From positions 992,001 through 1,056,000 of the forward strand of contig JAHHDT010000001.1 of NCBI GenBank assembly GCA_019739225.1: a DNA stretch of 64,000 bases. The letters run 5' to 3'. The stretch is from Aquamicrobium sp. Its GTDB lineage: Bacteria > Pseudomonadota > Alphaproteobacteria > Rhizobiales > Rhizobiaceae. The notes below the pieces were generated by a model that did no database searches, was not told the origin of the DNA, and worked only from the letters and a program-made list of their open reading frames with translations. The position numbers were made by a program, and so were the translations under genes. Shown here in pieces: positions 1 through 10,269 of this stretch; position 1 is the first letter of the stretch, and every line of letters begins with the position of its first letter.

Positions 1-72
1 GACACCCGCTCTCAAGCCGGGTCAAGTCCGATCGTCGCGCCACATGGGCGCCTATCGTCGCGCTCGAGGGTT

Positions 73-1371
73 TCAGGGCATCCTGAATGCCTCGTAACGC
101 AGTGGCATGCCCGGACTTATCGTCTCATCCTCGGGTGGCAGAAGTGCGATCCCGTCGGCCGCCGCCATTGCCGAAAGGTTTGCTGACGAACCGCGTCCCA
201 GCATCTCCACCACGGGCACACCCGCATCGGTGCGCCCGGTAATGCGCACCGGCACGAACTCCGTGCGCCCCCCTTTCCTGGCATACCCGAAGCCCGCCAC
301 CGCAGGCTGCCAGACCGGCACGACATCGCGGAGCCCCGCGACCGTGCGGATCGCCGGCAGCGCGATCTGGCGAAATGTGACGAGCGCGGCGTTCGGGTTG
401 CCGGGTAGGCCGAAGAAAACCGATTGCCCCAGCCTGCCGACCTTGACCGGCTTTCCAGGTCGCATGGCGACCTTCACCACCTCGAGCGGCGTGCCCCCAT
501 CGCGCATGATCGCCGCGACGTGGTCTTCGTCCCCCGCCGATACCCCGCCGGTTGTCACCAAGACGTCGCAGGCCAGTGCAGCGTCTTCCAGCGTCCGCTC
601 CAGCAGCGGCCGGTCGTCGGGCACGATGCCGAAATCCTCAACCTGCGCCCATGTCAGCCGCGACAGCATGGCGCGCAGAACAACCCGGTTGGAGTTGTAG
701 ATCTGCCCCGGCGCCAGCGGCTGTCCGGGCTCGCGCAGCTCCGAGCCGGTGGAGATGAGGCCGATGCGCGCCTTTCGAAAAAGCGAGACGCTGGCGACGC
801 CCGCGCCCGCCAACAGCGCGAGCCTTTGTGGCGACAGTGGCTCGCCGCTCGATGCCAGCAATGCGCCGCGCTCCACATCCTCGCCCGCCCGGCGGATATT
901 CTCGCCCACCCGTGGCCGCTTGCCGGAAATAATGACCTTATCGCCGTCGCGCTTGCAGTGTTCCTGCATCACGACGGCATCGAAACCCTCTGGCACTGGC
1001 GCGCCGGTGAAGATGCGCAAGGCCTCGGGTCCGCGCGCCGCCGGCGCGCGCACGCTTTCGCCCGCCGCGACCCGGCCGACGATCGGCAGCGTCCACGGCC
1101 CATCACCCGCGAGGTCGGCAAGCCGCACCGCGTAGCCGTCCATTGCCGAATTGTCGAAAGGCGGCACCGCCATCGGCGAGGCTATGTCTGCGGCAAGCAC
1201 CCTGCCCTGCGCATCGATCAGGTCGATCGATTCCGTCTCGGCGACTGCGGCGGCGATCGCGACGGCGCGTGCTGCGGCGACATCGGGCGACACCGGATGC
1301 GAGGCGTCCCCGGCCGAACAGGTTTCATCCGATGAAGGTTCGGGTCTGGTCATGGGGCTCGGTCGGGACAC
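73..1371 (-). CDS. moeA: Molybdopterin molybdenumtransferase MoeA
   Basis: MoeA motifs in translation: PPFDNSAMDGYAV, IFTGAPVPEGFDAVVMQE, TTGGVSAGDEDHV, GLPGNPNAALVTF. Confidence 0.95.
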   Translation of the reverse strand: MSRPSPMTRPEPSSDETCSAGDASHPVSPDVAAARAVAIAAAVAETESIDLIDAQGRVLAADIASPMAVPPFDNSAMDGYAVRLADLAGDGPWTLPIVGRVAAGESVRAPAARGPEALRIFTGAPVPEGFDAVVMQEHCKRDGDKVIISGKRPRVGENIRRAGEDVERGALLASSGEPLSPQRLALLAGAGVASVSLFRKARIGLISTGSELREPGQPLAPGQIYNSNRVVLRAMLSRLTWAQVEDFGIVPDDRPLLERTLEDAALACDVLVTTGGVSAGDEDHVAAIMRDGGTPLEVVKVAMRPGKPVKVGRLGQSVFFGLPGNPNAALVTFRQIALPAIRTVAGLRDVVPVWQPAVAGFGYARKGGRTEFVPVRITGRTDAGVPVVEMLGRGSSANLSAMAAADGIALLPPEDETISPGMPLRYEAFRMP

Positions 1372-1467
1372 CGTTTTCAGGACAATGGCGCACCGCGTGC
1401 TCGCGATGCGCCATATCTTGTTACAGGCGGTGTTCGCCCCGGTCCATCAGGCGATGCAATATCAGCC

Positions 1468-2997
1468 TCAGTCCCCGTCCATCGCAAAGGCGGTGTTTGC
1501 GCCCTTGGGCTGCATCGCGCGCCAGATCACCGGCCCCAGCACCGCGGCAAATGCGATCGCATAGATCGTCAGCGCGATCGGCGAGGTGAACAGGAAGGTC
1601 CAGTCGCCGCGATTGATCATCAGGCCACGCCGAAGCTGCTCTTCGGCCAGCGGGCCGAGGATGGTTCCCACCAGCACCGGCGCCAGCGGATAGCCGAATC
1701 GGCGCATCAGGAAGCCCAGCAGCCCGAACGCAAGCAGCAGCACCAGCGCGAAGACCGACCCTTCCGCCCCCACGATGCCCAGCGTCGCGAAGGTGAGGAT
1801 GCCGGCATAGAGCCACGGGCGCGGGATCATCAGCAGCTTCACCCACACGCCCACGAAGGGCAGGTTGAGCACCACCAGCATCACATTGGCGATGAACAGG
1901 CTGGCAACAAGCCCCCAGACGATGTCCGGGTTGTTGGTGAACAGCAACGGCCCCGGCTGTAGCCCATACTGCTGGAAGCCGGCGAGCATGATTGCCGCGG
2001 TCGCCGAGGTCGGCAGGCCCAGCGTCAGCAGCGGGATCAGCGTGCCGGCAGCCGAGGCATTGTTGGCGGCCTCAGGCCCCGCGACGCCCTCGATGGCGCC
2101 CTTCGGCCCCTCGAATTCCTCCTTGGCCACACCTTTCGCCGTCTTGCGCTCGGTCGAATAGGACAGGAAAGTCGGGATTTCGGCACCGCCCGTCGGCAAC
2201 GGGCCGAAGCTGAAGCCCAGCAGCGTGCCGCGCAGATAGGGCTTGATGCAGCGTTTGAGGTCGGCGAGCGTAAGCCAGACCGAGCCTTTGATGGCCTCGA
2301 CCTTCTCGCCGATATTGTGCTTCTGCGAGGCGATGTAGAGCGTCTCGCCGACCGCGAACAGGCCGACCGCCACGATGGCGATCGAGATGTTGTCGCGCAG
2401 TTCGGCGACCCCGAAGGCAAGCCGCGCCTGCCCGGTCAGCTTGTCGATGCCGACGAGGCCGATGGCGAGCCCGAGAAACAGCGCCGTCAGGCCCCGTATG
2501 ATCGAGCCGCCGAACGCCGCCGAAACGGTCATGAACGACAGCACCATCAGCGCGAAATATTCCGCCGGGCCAAACGACAAGGCCACCATCACCATGAAGG
2601 GTGCGACCACAGCCAGCCCCAGCGTCGCAAAGCTGCCGCCGAAGAACGAGCCGATCGCGGCAGCACCCAGCGCTTTGCCGCCGCGACCGTCGCGGGCCAT
2701 CTTGTTACCCTCGACGGCGGTCATGATCGATGCGGTTTCGCCGGGCGTGTTGAGCAGGATCGACGAGATCGCACCGCCATACATGCCACCATAATAGATG
2801 CCGGCGAACATGATGAGTGAGCCGGTGGCGCCGAAGGAAAGGCTGACGGGCAACAGCAGCGCCACCGTGAGCGCGGGACCGATGCCCGGCATGACGCCCA
2901 CCGCCGTGCCGAGGATCACGCCGATCAGCGCGAACAGGAGGTTCATTGGCTCGGCCGCGACCGCAAGCCCGTTCAGGAGAAGCGAGAATGTATCCAT
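1468..2997 (-). CDS. tctA: Tripartite tricarboxylate transporter permease, TctA family
   Basis: 509 aa polytopic protein with TctA motifs ([63 protein letters not shown]). Confidence 0.95.
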   Translation of the reverse strand: MDTFSLLLNGLAVAAEPMNLLFALIGVILGTAVGVMPGIGPALTVALLLPVSLSFGATGSLIMFAGIYYGGMYGGAISSILLNTPGETASIMTAVEGNKMARDGRGGKALGAAAIGSFFGGSFATLGLAVVAPFMVMVALSFGPAEYFALMVLSFMTVSAAFGGSIIRGLTALFLGLAIGLVGIDKLTGQARLAFGVAELRDNISIAIVAVGLFAVGETLYIASQKHNIGEKVEAIKGSVWLTLADLKRCIKPYLRGTLLGFSFGPLPTGGAEIPTFLSYSTERKTAKGVAKEEFEGPKGAIEGVAGPEAANNASAAGTLIPLLTLGLPTSATAAIMLAGFQQYGLQPGPLLFTNNPDIVWGLVASLFIANVMLVVLNLPFVGVWVKLLMIPRPWLYAGILTFATLGIVGAEGSVFALVLLLAFGLLGFLMRRFGYPLAPVLVGTILGPLAEEQLRRGLMINRGDWTFLFTSPIALTIYAIAFAAVLGPVIWRAMQPKGANTAFAMDGD

Positions 2998-3012
2998 GAC
3001 GCTTTGCCTTCC

Positions 3013-3585
3013 TCAGCGGCGGAACGGGCTGTCGATCAGCCGTTCAAGCGGTCCGGCCCTCAGCGAAAGCCCGAGGCCGTGGCGGAAAAGGATGTAGAGA
3101 AACGCCGAAATGCAGACGCCGACGAGAATGGTGAACCACACCGGCCTGCGCCCCATGCCGCGCGCCGAAAGACCGAACAGCGCGCCGGAGGCCAGAATGA
3201 AGCCCGCCCCAATGCTCAGCAGCGTAATTTCGGCAACGACTGCGCCGACGATCCAGCCCACCGGCGGCCAATTCATCTCCGAGCGCTCCGGAAACTCGCT
3301 CAGGATCGCAAGCCGCACCGTAAGGAAGCCGAACACGACAAGCCCGGCCGCCACCACATAGGGAAAGATCTCCGGGCCGACCTGGGCATAGTTGCGCCTA
3401 GCCGGGTAACTGGACGCATCCCACCAGATCAGGATTGCCAGCGCGAACAGACCTAGAGCAATTGCGAGCCCTGCGAGATCACGACCGGTAGTGTGCTGCG
3501 GCTCGGAGGGGAACCGGCTTTCGCCGGCTCCATCTGTCTCGGTGGCCATTGCTGCCTCCCTACTGGGTGATGCCCAGCTCTCCAA
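3013..3585 (-). CDS. tctB: Tripartite tricarboxylate transporter small permease, TctB family
   Basis: Small four-TM protein between tctA and tctC; hydrophobicity and operon position. Confidence 0.85.
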   Translation of the reverse strand: MESWASPSREAAMATETDGAGESRFPSEPQHTTGRDLAGLAIALGLFALAILIWWDASSYPARRNYAQVGPEIFPYVVAAGLVVFGFLTVRLAILSEFPERSEMNWPPVGWIVGAVVAEITLLSIGAGFILASGALFGLSARGMGRRPVWFTILVGVCISAFLYILFRHGLGLSLRAGPLERLIDSPFRR

Positions 3586-4510
3586 GGATAGCGCCGGTCT
3601 GCTCGATCTCGCCCTTCAGGTATTCGGCGAAATCAGGACCGTCGAGATAGGTGTTCACCCAGCCCTTGGTCTCCAGCTCCTTGTTCCAGGCATCGGATTC
3701 GGCCATCGTGCGAATGGTGGAGATCAGCGCGTCGCGCTGCTCGTCGCTCAGCCCCGGCGCGCCGGCGATCATCCGCCAGTTCTGCACGTCCACGTCGAAG
3801 CCCTGCTCGACGAAGGTCGGCGCGTCCAGATAGGACTGCCGCTCCGGTGCCGTGATGCCGATCACCTTCAGCGCGCCCGCCTCGATCTGCGCCGAGAACT
3901 CGCTGTAACCGGATACGCCCACGGTAACCTGGTTGCCGAGCAGCGCGGCCAGAGCCTCGCCGCCGCCGGAATAGGGAATGTAGTTGATCGCCGCGGGATC
4001 GGCGCCTGCCGCCTTGGCGAACATGCCGGCCGCGATATGGTCGACGCCGCCGGCCGAGCCGCCCGCCCAGGTCACCGCGCCCGGATCGGTGCGCAGCGCC
4101 TCGGCAAGCTGTTCGGCATTGTCGATCTCGCTGTTGGCCGGAGCGACCACCACGACATACTCGCCGGTCAGGCGCGCGATCGGAGTGACGTCGGCGAGGC
4201 TCACCGGCGAATCGTTGGCGATGATGGCACCGACCATCACGTAGCCGCCGACGATGGTGGCCGCCCCGTCGCCGTTCGAATTGTTGACGAACTGCTGCAG
4301 GCCGATCGTGCCGCCAGCGCCGCCGACATTCTCCACCTGGATGTTGGAGACGAGGCCCTCCGACTGCAGCGTCGACTGGATCGTGCGCGCGGTCTGGTCC
4401 CAGCCGCCGCCGGGTGCGGCCGGCGCCATGATCTTCAGTTCGGAAAGCTGCGCGAAAGCGGACGTTGCGGAAAGCAGCCCGACGGCTGCGGCAAGCGCGA
4501 AAATTCTCAT
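3560..4510 (-). CDS. tctC: Tripartite tricarboxylate transporter substrate-binding protein, TctC/Bug family
   Basis: Signal peptide [20 protein letters not shown], then Bug-family pattern ([32 protein letters not shown]). Start placed at the internal Met at 4510 rather than the ORF start at 4588. Confidence 0.92.
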   Translation of the reverse strand: MRIFALAAAVGLLSATSAFAQLSELKIMAPAAPGGGWDQTARTIQSTLQSEGLVSNIQVENVGGAGGTIGLQQFVNNSNGDGAATIVGGYVMVGAIIANDSPVSLADVTPIARLTGEYVVVVAPANSEIDNAEQLAEALRTDPGAVTWAGGSAGGVDHIAAGMFAKAAGADPAAINYIPYSGGGEALAALLGNQVTVGVSGYSEFSAQIEAGALKVIGITAPERQSYLDAPTFVEQGFDVDVQNWRMIAGAPGLSDEQRDALISTIRTMAESDAWNKELETKGWVNTYLDGPDFAEYLKGEIEQTGAILGELGITQ

Positions 4511-4683
4511 GATGTCCTCCCAGACAATGCTGTCATGACGGCCGCATACGGCCAGCCGGTATCCTCCCGGTTGCGGGCATCGTAGCACCCGAACCTGTCA
4601 TCCGCCTGTCACCGTCTTTCAGAGATCGTTTGAGAAGTCGCTCCGGCGAGGCAAGTGACGCGGGTTTAGGGGTCACCGCAGGC

Positions 4684-4748
4684 GATGAGCGGAGCGTACT
4701 TTTGGGTACGTGAGCATCGGAAGCGAAGAAAACTGCGTCAGATGCCCG
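4684..4748. repeat. Overlapping inverted repeats between the sensor kinase and tctC
   Basis: CGTAC-TTTTGG-GTACG hairpin flanked by GATG...CATC, plus an alternative GCATC...GATGC pairing just downstream. Confidence 0.4.
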
Positions 4749-4774
4749 CCGGAGTAGAGTTATCGGGCGATCTC

Positions 4775-7249
4775 TCAGCGGGGAGAGACGATCTCGCGCC
4801 AGGTCGCCAGGAAACGGCTGCGGCGCTGCTGGTCGAGCGAAACCAGCAGCGATGGCCCGAGCGCCAGCGGCTGGACCGCCCCCCTGCCCCGCGCCGAAAC
4901 CGCCTCCGAAGTAAACGGGCCGCTCGAACCCGGAACGATCGACCCCAGCGCCGCGTCGCCCGCCGAGATGGCCTGGCCCTGCGGCGACAGCGCAAAATCG
5001 ACGAAAGCCCGCGCAAGGTCCGGCTCGGATGCATCGCGCGGGATCAGCATCGTACGCGTCAGCACCAGCACGTAGTCGTCCGGCACGATGATGCCGATCC
5101 TGGCGCCCGCGGCCTGCCGCGCCAGCGCATAGGAGCCGAGAACGTTGTAGCCGAGCGCCAGATCGCCCCGTTCCACCCGGTCGAGAATATCCGGGCTCGA
5201 CCCGCTCAGATGCACACCGATGCGCCCGAATGCGGTCGCAAGCCGCCAGAAGTTGGACGAGATGAGCTGGTCCTGCGCGGCCAGCAGGTAGCCGACGCCG
5301 CTCTTGGCGATGTCGTAGGTGCCGACCAGACCGCGAAAGCGTTCCGGCTGCTCCTCCAGCAGTTCGGCAAGCCGCAGATGCGTGCGCGGCAGCTCGTCTT
5401 CGCGCACGAGATCGGGATTGTAGATGATGACGGCCGGCTCGAAGGTGAAGCCGATCACCTCGCCGCGCCACTGCGCCCAGCCCGGCACCGATTGCAGGTA
5501 CTGCGAGGAGTGGGCGAGCGCGTGGCCGTCATTGGCAAGCTTGAGTTGCAGATCAGCCGCCGACGAGATCATCAGGTCCGGCTTCGGCGCGATGCTGCCG
5601 CCGAGGAATTCCTCATACATCACCAGCGTGTCGGTCTCCCGGTAGATGACCTCGACATCGGGTCGCACCTTCTGGAAACCCTCCACGAACCGCGCGAAAA
5701 GCGGCGTGTCGGTCGTGCCGACGATCGTCAGCGAGCGCGCACCCTCGGCCGGTGGCTGCAGGGCGGGATAGCGGTTCTCGGCCGCCTCGCCCTGTGCCGG
5801 CATAACCAGCAGCGCGGCGGCGAAAATCGATACGACCGCGACAGCCGCCGCTGCCGTGTGCGCGGCCGGCTTCCTGCGGCGCAGCGGCAGCATGATCTCC
5901 ACCGCCAGCCCGCCGCCGTCGCGGTCCGCCAAGCGGAGGCTGCCGCCATGCGAATCGACGACACGCTTGACGATGGCGAGCCCCAGTCCCGAGCCCGTCT
6001 TGCCTTCCCCGGCGCTGCCCCGCTTGAAACGTTGAAGCACCGTTTCCTTCTCCGGATCGGGAATGCCCGGCCCCCGATCGCTCACAGAAAGCAGCACGGT
6101 ACCCGGCTCGGGCGATTGCGCCGCGATCTCGACCGCACCCGTCGAATAGAGCATCGCGTTGTCGACCACGTTGCGCAGCATCTCGCGTACCACCACCCGG
6201 TCCGCGAATAGCTCAGCCGCGCCGGCGTCCTCCTCCACCGACACCGACAGCCGGGCCGCAGCCACCGGATCGAGCCGCTGCCGCACCTCGTCAATCAGCG
6301 CGTCGACGCTGGTGGGCCGCGCATCGCGCATGTCCAACCGATGCGAGATCGTCGCGTCCATCAGGAGCTGCGAGACGAGCTGGCTCGCCTGCGCAGCACT
6401 CTGGTGGATGCGCGAGACCCGCGCGCGCAGCTTCTCCGGGTCCGGCTCGTCCATGGCGATCTCGGCCTGTGCGCGAAGCGAGGCCAGCGGCGTGCGCACC
6501 TCGTGCGCGGCCTCGCTCACCAGTCCGCTCAACCGTTCTATCGCCAGCCGCAGCCGGTCGGTGAAGCCGTTCAGTGCAACGACGAGCTGGCTGACTTCAG
6601 CCGGCACCGGCACCGAAACCGGCGAGAGGTCGTCGGGCGAGCGCGCGCGCAGCTCCTGCTCCAGCGTCGAGAGCGGCGCGAAGGTGCGGCCAAGCCCGAA
6701 CCAGACGATACCGATCGCCAGCAGCGTCAGTGCGGCCAGCGGCAGCATCGCGTTGGAGAGGATTTCGGCCGAAAGCAGTTCGCGTTCGTTCTGCGTCTCC
6801 GCCACGCGGATCGTCACCCAGGCGGCCTCGTCCGCCGACGAGATCAGCCGGCCGAGGCTCACCAGCCGCAGCGTCTCGCCGCGATAGTCGAGGTCCTGGA
6901 AGACCGGCTCGGCCGAATCTGCCGGCGGCAGCTCGTTGGCGAGGTCGTCATAGCCCGTCACCAGCGCGCCGTCGGGTGCCCTGACCGTGTAGAACAGCCT
7001 GTCGCTGCCGGAAAACATCGCGAATGACGCGAACGGCAGCTCGACCAGCACCGTCTCGTCCTCGATCTGCACCGCACCCGCGATCGTCAGCGCGGACGCC
7101 GCCAGCAGCCGGTCGAAGGCCCGGTCGGCCGCGCGCTCCGCGTAATCGTTGATGAAGGCGGCAAGCGCCACCGCGGCCACCAGCAGCAGCGAGACGGCCA
7201 GCGCGAAGATGCGCCGGCGGATCGAGAACGCGCTATTTGCCATCGCCAC
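4775..7249 (-). CDS. Sensor histidine kinase (TctE-like) fused to a C-terminal extracellular solute-binding domain
   Basis: Single 824 aa ORF: N-terminal TM and sensor, HAMP-like segment, H-box SEAAHEVRTPLASLRAQAEI, HATPase motifs (GPGIPD, GSGLGLAIV), second TM (AAAAVAVVSIFAAALLVMPAQG), then an SBP-like domain (SLTIVGTTDTPLFARFVEGFQKVRPDVEVIYRE...). Confidence 0.9.
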   Translation of the reverse strand: MAMANSAFSIRRRIFALAVSLLLVAAVALAAFINDYAERAADRAFDRLLAASALTIAGAVQIEDETVLVELPFASFAMFSGSDRLFYTVRAPDGALVTGYDDLANELPPADSAEPVFQDLDYRGETLRLVSLGRLISSADEAAWVTIRVAETQNERELLSAEILSNAMLPLAALTLLAIGIVWFGLGRTFAPLSTLEQELRARSPDDLSPVSVPVPAEVSQLVVALNGFTDRLRLAIERLSGLVSEAAHEVRTPLASLRAQAEIAMDEPDPEKLRARVSRIHQSAAQASQLVSQLLMDATISHRLDMRDARPTSVDALIDEVRQRLDPVAAARLSVSVEEDAGAAELFADRVVVREMLRNVVDNAMLYSTGAVEIAAQSPEPGTVLLSVSDRGPGIPDPEKETVLQRFKRGSAGEGKTGSGLGLAIVKRVVDSHGGSLRLADRDGGGLAVEIMLPLRRRKPAAHTAAAAVAVVSIFAAALLVMPAQGEAAENRYPALQPPAEGARSLTIVGTTDTPLFARFVEGFQKVRPDVEVIYRETDTLVMYEEFLGGSIAPKPDLMISSAADLQLKLANDGHALAHSSQYLQSVPGWAQWRGEVIGFTFEPAVIIYNPDLVREDELPRTHLRLAELLEEQPERFRGLVGTYDIAKSGVGYLLAAQDQLISSNFWRLATAFGRIGVHLSGSSPDILDRVERGDLALGYNVLGSYALARQAAGARIGIIVPDDYVLVLTRTMLIPRDASEPDLARAFVDFALSPQGQAISAGDAALGSIVPGSSGPFTSEAVSARGRGAVQPLALGPSLLVSLDQQRRSRFLATWREIVSPR

Positions 7250-7913
7250 CCGCAGCCCGTGCGAGATAGCCGACGCCGCGCACCGTCTCGATTTCCAGCC
7301 GCGAGCCCTCCAGCTTGCGACGCAGGCGCGAGACCTGAAGCTCGAGCGCGTTGACCGAGACGTCCTCGTCGAAATTGAAGAGCTGCGCCATCAGCCGCTC
7401 CTTGGCCACCACCTGCCCCACCCGCGCGAGCAGGATTTCGAGCAGCCGGAACTCGCGCCGCCCCAGCTCGACCTTGCGTCCGCCGACGCTCACGAAGCCG
7501 TTGGCGAGATCGACAGTTACGTCACCCACGGTGGCGAGGCTCGTCACCTGCCCCGCCGGGCGACGCATCAGCACCCGCAGCCGCGCCTCCAGCTCGCGCA
7601 GGTCGAATGGCTTGACCAGATAGTCGTCGGCGCCGCGATCGAGCAGGCTCACCTTGTCGTCGATCTCGGCGCGCGCCGTCATCACCAGAACCGGCGTTTC
7701 CGACTTGCGCCCGCGCAGTTCGGCAAGAATAGAGATTCCATCGCGCCCGGGCAGCGTCAGGTCGAGCGCCACCACGTCGAACGTCTCGCTGGCGGCAACC
7801 TCTATCGCCTCGTCGCCGTTGCGCAGCCACTCGACGGAATGGCCGGCATCGCGCAGCCTGCGCTCGATCGCCTCGCCGAGATCCTCGTTGTCCTCCACCA
7901 GCAATATGCGCAT
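7233..7913 (-). CDS. OmpR-family response regulator (TctD-like)
   Basis: Receiver MRILLVEDNEDLGEAI, VVALDLTLPGRDGI, VLVMTARAEIDDKV, KPFDLRELEARLR; winged-helix C terminus. Start at the MRILLV Met. Confidence 0.93.
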   Translation of the reverse strand: MRILLVEDNEDLGEAIERRLRDAGHSVEWLRNGDEAIEVAASETFDVVALDLTLPGRDGISILAELRGRKSETPVLVMTARAEIDDKVSLLDRGADDYLVKPFDLRELEARLRVLMRRPAGQVTSLATVGDVTVDLANGFVSVGGRKVELGRREFRLLEILLARVGQVVAKERLMAQLFNFDEDVSVNALELQVSRLRRKLEGSRLEIETVRGVGYLARAAGGDGK

Positions 7914-8081
7914 TGTCGTCGCATCGCCCTCCTCCGGCGTAGCGGGAGACAATCGCACCTGTGGCCCCTCGCTTCAACGCACCCCCCACACGTTTTGCGC
8001 AACGATGGTCTTGTGTGCGCCGCGATTGATTGTCAAAACGTTGCCAGCCGTTTCCTTTCCGCATGCGCCAAGGGACAGACA

Positions 8082-8330
8082 ATGGAAAACGACCTCGAAA
8101 GATACGCCATCGCCATCATCGTCGTGTTCGGCGCATTGGCCGTTGGCGGGCTGATGGCGGCCGGCATCGCCGCCGGCGACCGCAGCACCTTCCTTTACGC
8201 GCTCGGCGCGTCCGCGGCCGCATGGGTGGCAGGCTATGCCATGGTGTTTGGCATGCCCCGCCTCCTGGCAGTTCTGATTCTCGTTGCGTTGGTCATGGCC
8301 ATCGCCTCGACCGTCGCCTTCATCACCTGA
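8082..8330 (+). CDS. Small membrane protein, unknown function
   Basis: 82 aa, about three hydrophobic segments (MENDLERYAIAIIVVFGALAVGGLMAAG...), preceded by AAGGGA. Confidence 0.6.
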   Translation: MENDLERYAIAIIVVFGALAVGGLMAAGIAAGDRSTFLYALGASAAAWVAGYAMVFGMPRLLAVLILVALVMAIASTVAFIT

Positions 8331-8332
8331 GT

Positions 8333-8980
8333 TCAAGCGGGGTTCGAGCCAAGCAGCTCTCGCGCCCGTTCAAGCTCGTCGGGCGTGTTGACGTTGAAGA
8401 AGGGGTCGACGTCCGCGCGAGCCGGAAACTGCGCAACGGCAGCGCCGTGATTCTGCGCCCATGTGGCGACCTTGCGCTCTCCGCGCTCCAGCGCGGCCCG
8501 CAAATCCCCGCTCAATGCCACCGGCCACATGCCGAAGGTCGGATGAAGCCGCTCCACACCCTCGCCATCGACGGATGCCGCCAGGGCCAGCCCACCGCCG
8601 CCGGCATCCCGCAGACGTTCGGCGAGGTCGTCCGGCAGGAACGGCGTATCCCCTGCGGCTGAAACCAGCGAATCGCCGCCATGCGCAGCCGCCCACTCCA
8701 ACCCGGCCAGAATGCCGGCCAGCGGCCCCGGCAGGCCGCCGATCGTGTCGGCAATCACCGGAAGGCCGAAACGCGCAAAGCGGGCCGGGTCGCCATTGGC
8801 GTTGATGGCCAGCGCCGCGCACTGCGGTCGCAGCCGGGCGATCACATTGTCGAGCAGCGTCGTTTCGCCCAGCGCCAGCAGCGCCTTGTCACCGCCGCCC
8901 ATGCGGGAAGCGCGGCCGCCCGCGAGGATCACGCCCAGAGTTTCAGCCAAATGCGCCTCCGTTTGACGTCTCATCGCCAT
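8333..8980 (-). CDS. mobA: Molybdenum cofactor guanylyltransferase MobA
   Basis: GVILAGGRASRMGGGDKALL nucleotidyltransferase signature; SAAGDTPFLPDDL. Confidence 0.93.
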   Translation of the reverse strand: MAMRRQTEAHLAETLGVILAGGRASRMGGGDKALLALGETTLLDNVIARLRPQCAALAINANGDPARFARFGLPVIADTIGGLPGPLAGILAGLEWAAAHGGDSLVSAAGDTPFLPDDLAERLRDAGGGGLALAASVDGEGVERLHPTFGMWPVALSGDLRAALERGERKVATWAQNHGAAVAQFPARADVDPFFNVNTPDELERARELLGSNPA

Positions 8981-9075
8981 TGAGCACGGCCCATCCGAGG
9001 CCGGCAAGCCGCAAGGGGAACGATCGCCGTTTGCGTCCGTTGCGGGGACAGGGTGGGGCAGCAAGGGAGAAGACC

Positions 9076-9279
9076 ATGTCCGTAGCACGCATCACCGAAA
9101 TCTCCTCGACATCGACCAAGAGCTTCGAGGACGCCATCAATGTCGGCATCGAACGCGCCGGAAATACGTTGCGCAACATCAAGGGCGCATGGGTCAAGGA
9201 CCAGGAGGTGACCGTGGAGAATGGTCGGATCGCATCCTACAAGGTTGTCCTGAAAGTTACTTTCGTCCTCGAGGACTGA
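9076..9279 (+). CDS. Dodecin family flavin-binding protein
   Basis: 67 aa: SVARITEISSTSTKSFEDAINVGIERAGNTLRNIKGAWVKDQEVTVENGRIASYKVVLKVTFVLED. Confidence 0.95.
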   Translation: MSVARITEISSTSTKSFEDAINVGIERAGNTLRNIKGAWVKDQEVTVENGRIASYKVVLKVTFVLED

Positions 9280-9289
9280 TCCGTTGAAG

Positions 9290-9317
9290 CCGGCCGCGGC
9301 GGCATCGCCGCGACCGG
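9290..9317. terminator. Candidate hairpin between dodecin and the LysR gene
   Basis: CCGG-c-CGCGGCG-GCAT-CGCCGCG-a-CCGG; only a weak T tract follows. Confidence 0.4.
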
Positions 9318-9327
9318 TATTTCCCCG

Positions 9328-10170
9328 TCAGTCGAGACGGATATTGTCTGCGAGATAGTCGAGAACGGCGCGAACGCGCGCCGTCTTCCTGAGATCGGGA
9401 TGAACGAGTAGCCAGAGCTCCGTCTCCAGCTCTGCGATCGGCTCGCTCGTCCTGCGCAGCGACGCATCGTTTTCGGCGAGATAGGTCGGCAGTATCGCCG
9501 CTCCCGCACCGATACGCGCGGCGTTATGCATCGAAAGAATAGAGTTGAAGCGCAGCACGCAGCGCGCATCCATTCCCGCATCCTTCATCCACGCGTGAAG
9601 CGCGCCATAGGGCATATCCGCCGACGGTCCCAGCATCGGCACCTCATCGACAGTCCCGTTCGTTTCCGCCGGCACGTAAAGGGCCTGCCGGATGAGCCCC
9701 AGCCGCCGCCCCGCCAGATTGAGCTCCGGGTCCGAAGACGGCCGCAGCGCGATCTCGGCGTCGCGACGCGCCAGATCGTACACATCGTTCGATACGCGTA
9801 TGTCGAGCACGATACCCGGAAAGCGCCGCAGAAACTGGCCGAGAATAGGCGCAAGCAAGCCGGCAAACAGCGTATCCGTCGTCGTCAGGACGACGCTCCC
9901 GGTCGGACGATTGTCGCGTCCGGCCACTTTCCGTTCGGCCTCCATTGCGATCTCGCGCATGTCGCGCGCCGCCTTCAGAAGCGCCTCGCCCGCCACGGTC
10001 GGCTGATACCCGTGGCGAAACCGTTCGAACACGCGCGCGCCGAGCCGCGCCTCGATGGCGTTGAGGCGACGCATCATCGTCGGATGGCTTTGGCCCGTAG
10101 ACCGCGCCGCCGCTGCCAGCGACCCCGATTCGGCTATCGCCAGCAGCACGGAATAGTCGGACCAGTCCAT
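9328..10170 (-). CDS. LysR-family transcriptional regulator
   Basis: N-terminal HTH (MDWSDYSVLLAIAESGSLAAAARSTGQSHPTMMRRLNAIEARLGARVFER). Start chosen at 10170. Confidence 0.88.
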   Translation of the reverse strand: MDWSDYSVLLAIAESGSLAAAARSTGQSHPTMMRRLNAIEARLGARVFERFRHGYQPTVAGEALLKAARDMREIAMEAERKVAGRDNRPTGSVVLTTTDTLFAGLLAPILGQFLRRFPGIVLDIRVSNDVYDLARRDAEIALRPSSDPELNLAGRRLGLIRQALYVPAETNGTVDEVPMLGPSADMPYGALHAWMKDAGMDARCVLRFNSILSMHNAARIGAGAAILPTYLAENDASLRRTSEPIAELETELWLLVHPDLRKTARVRAVLDYLADNIRLD

Positions 10171-10175
10171 CGCAT

Positions 10176-10191
10176 CTTTCAATTCTGAAAG
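10176..10191. promoter_or_regulatory. Inverted repeat CTTTCA-ATTC-TGAAAG in the LysR/quinone-reductase divergent region
   Basis: Perfect 6-bp arms directly upstream of the proposed LysR start. Confidence 0.4.
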
Positions 10192-10269
10192 TCCTATCGC
10201 CACTTCTGTCTATCGATAAACGAAATTGAACACACTACCCTCTCCCGGACAAGAGATCGGGAGATCGAC

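Noticed and set aside
3491-4585. 364 aa ORF on + strand
   Set aside because: Antisense to tctC and the tctB start; no protein-like motifs.
4685-6211. 508 aa ORF on + strand
   Set aside because: Shadow of the histidine kinase/SBP fusion; Arg-rich, no recognisable domain.
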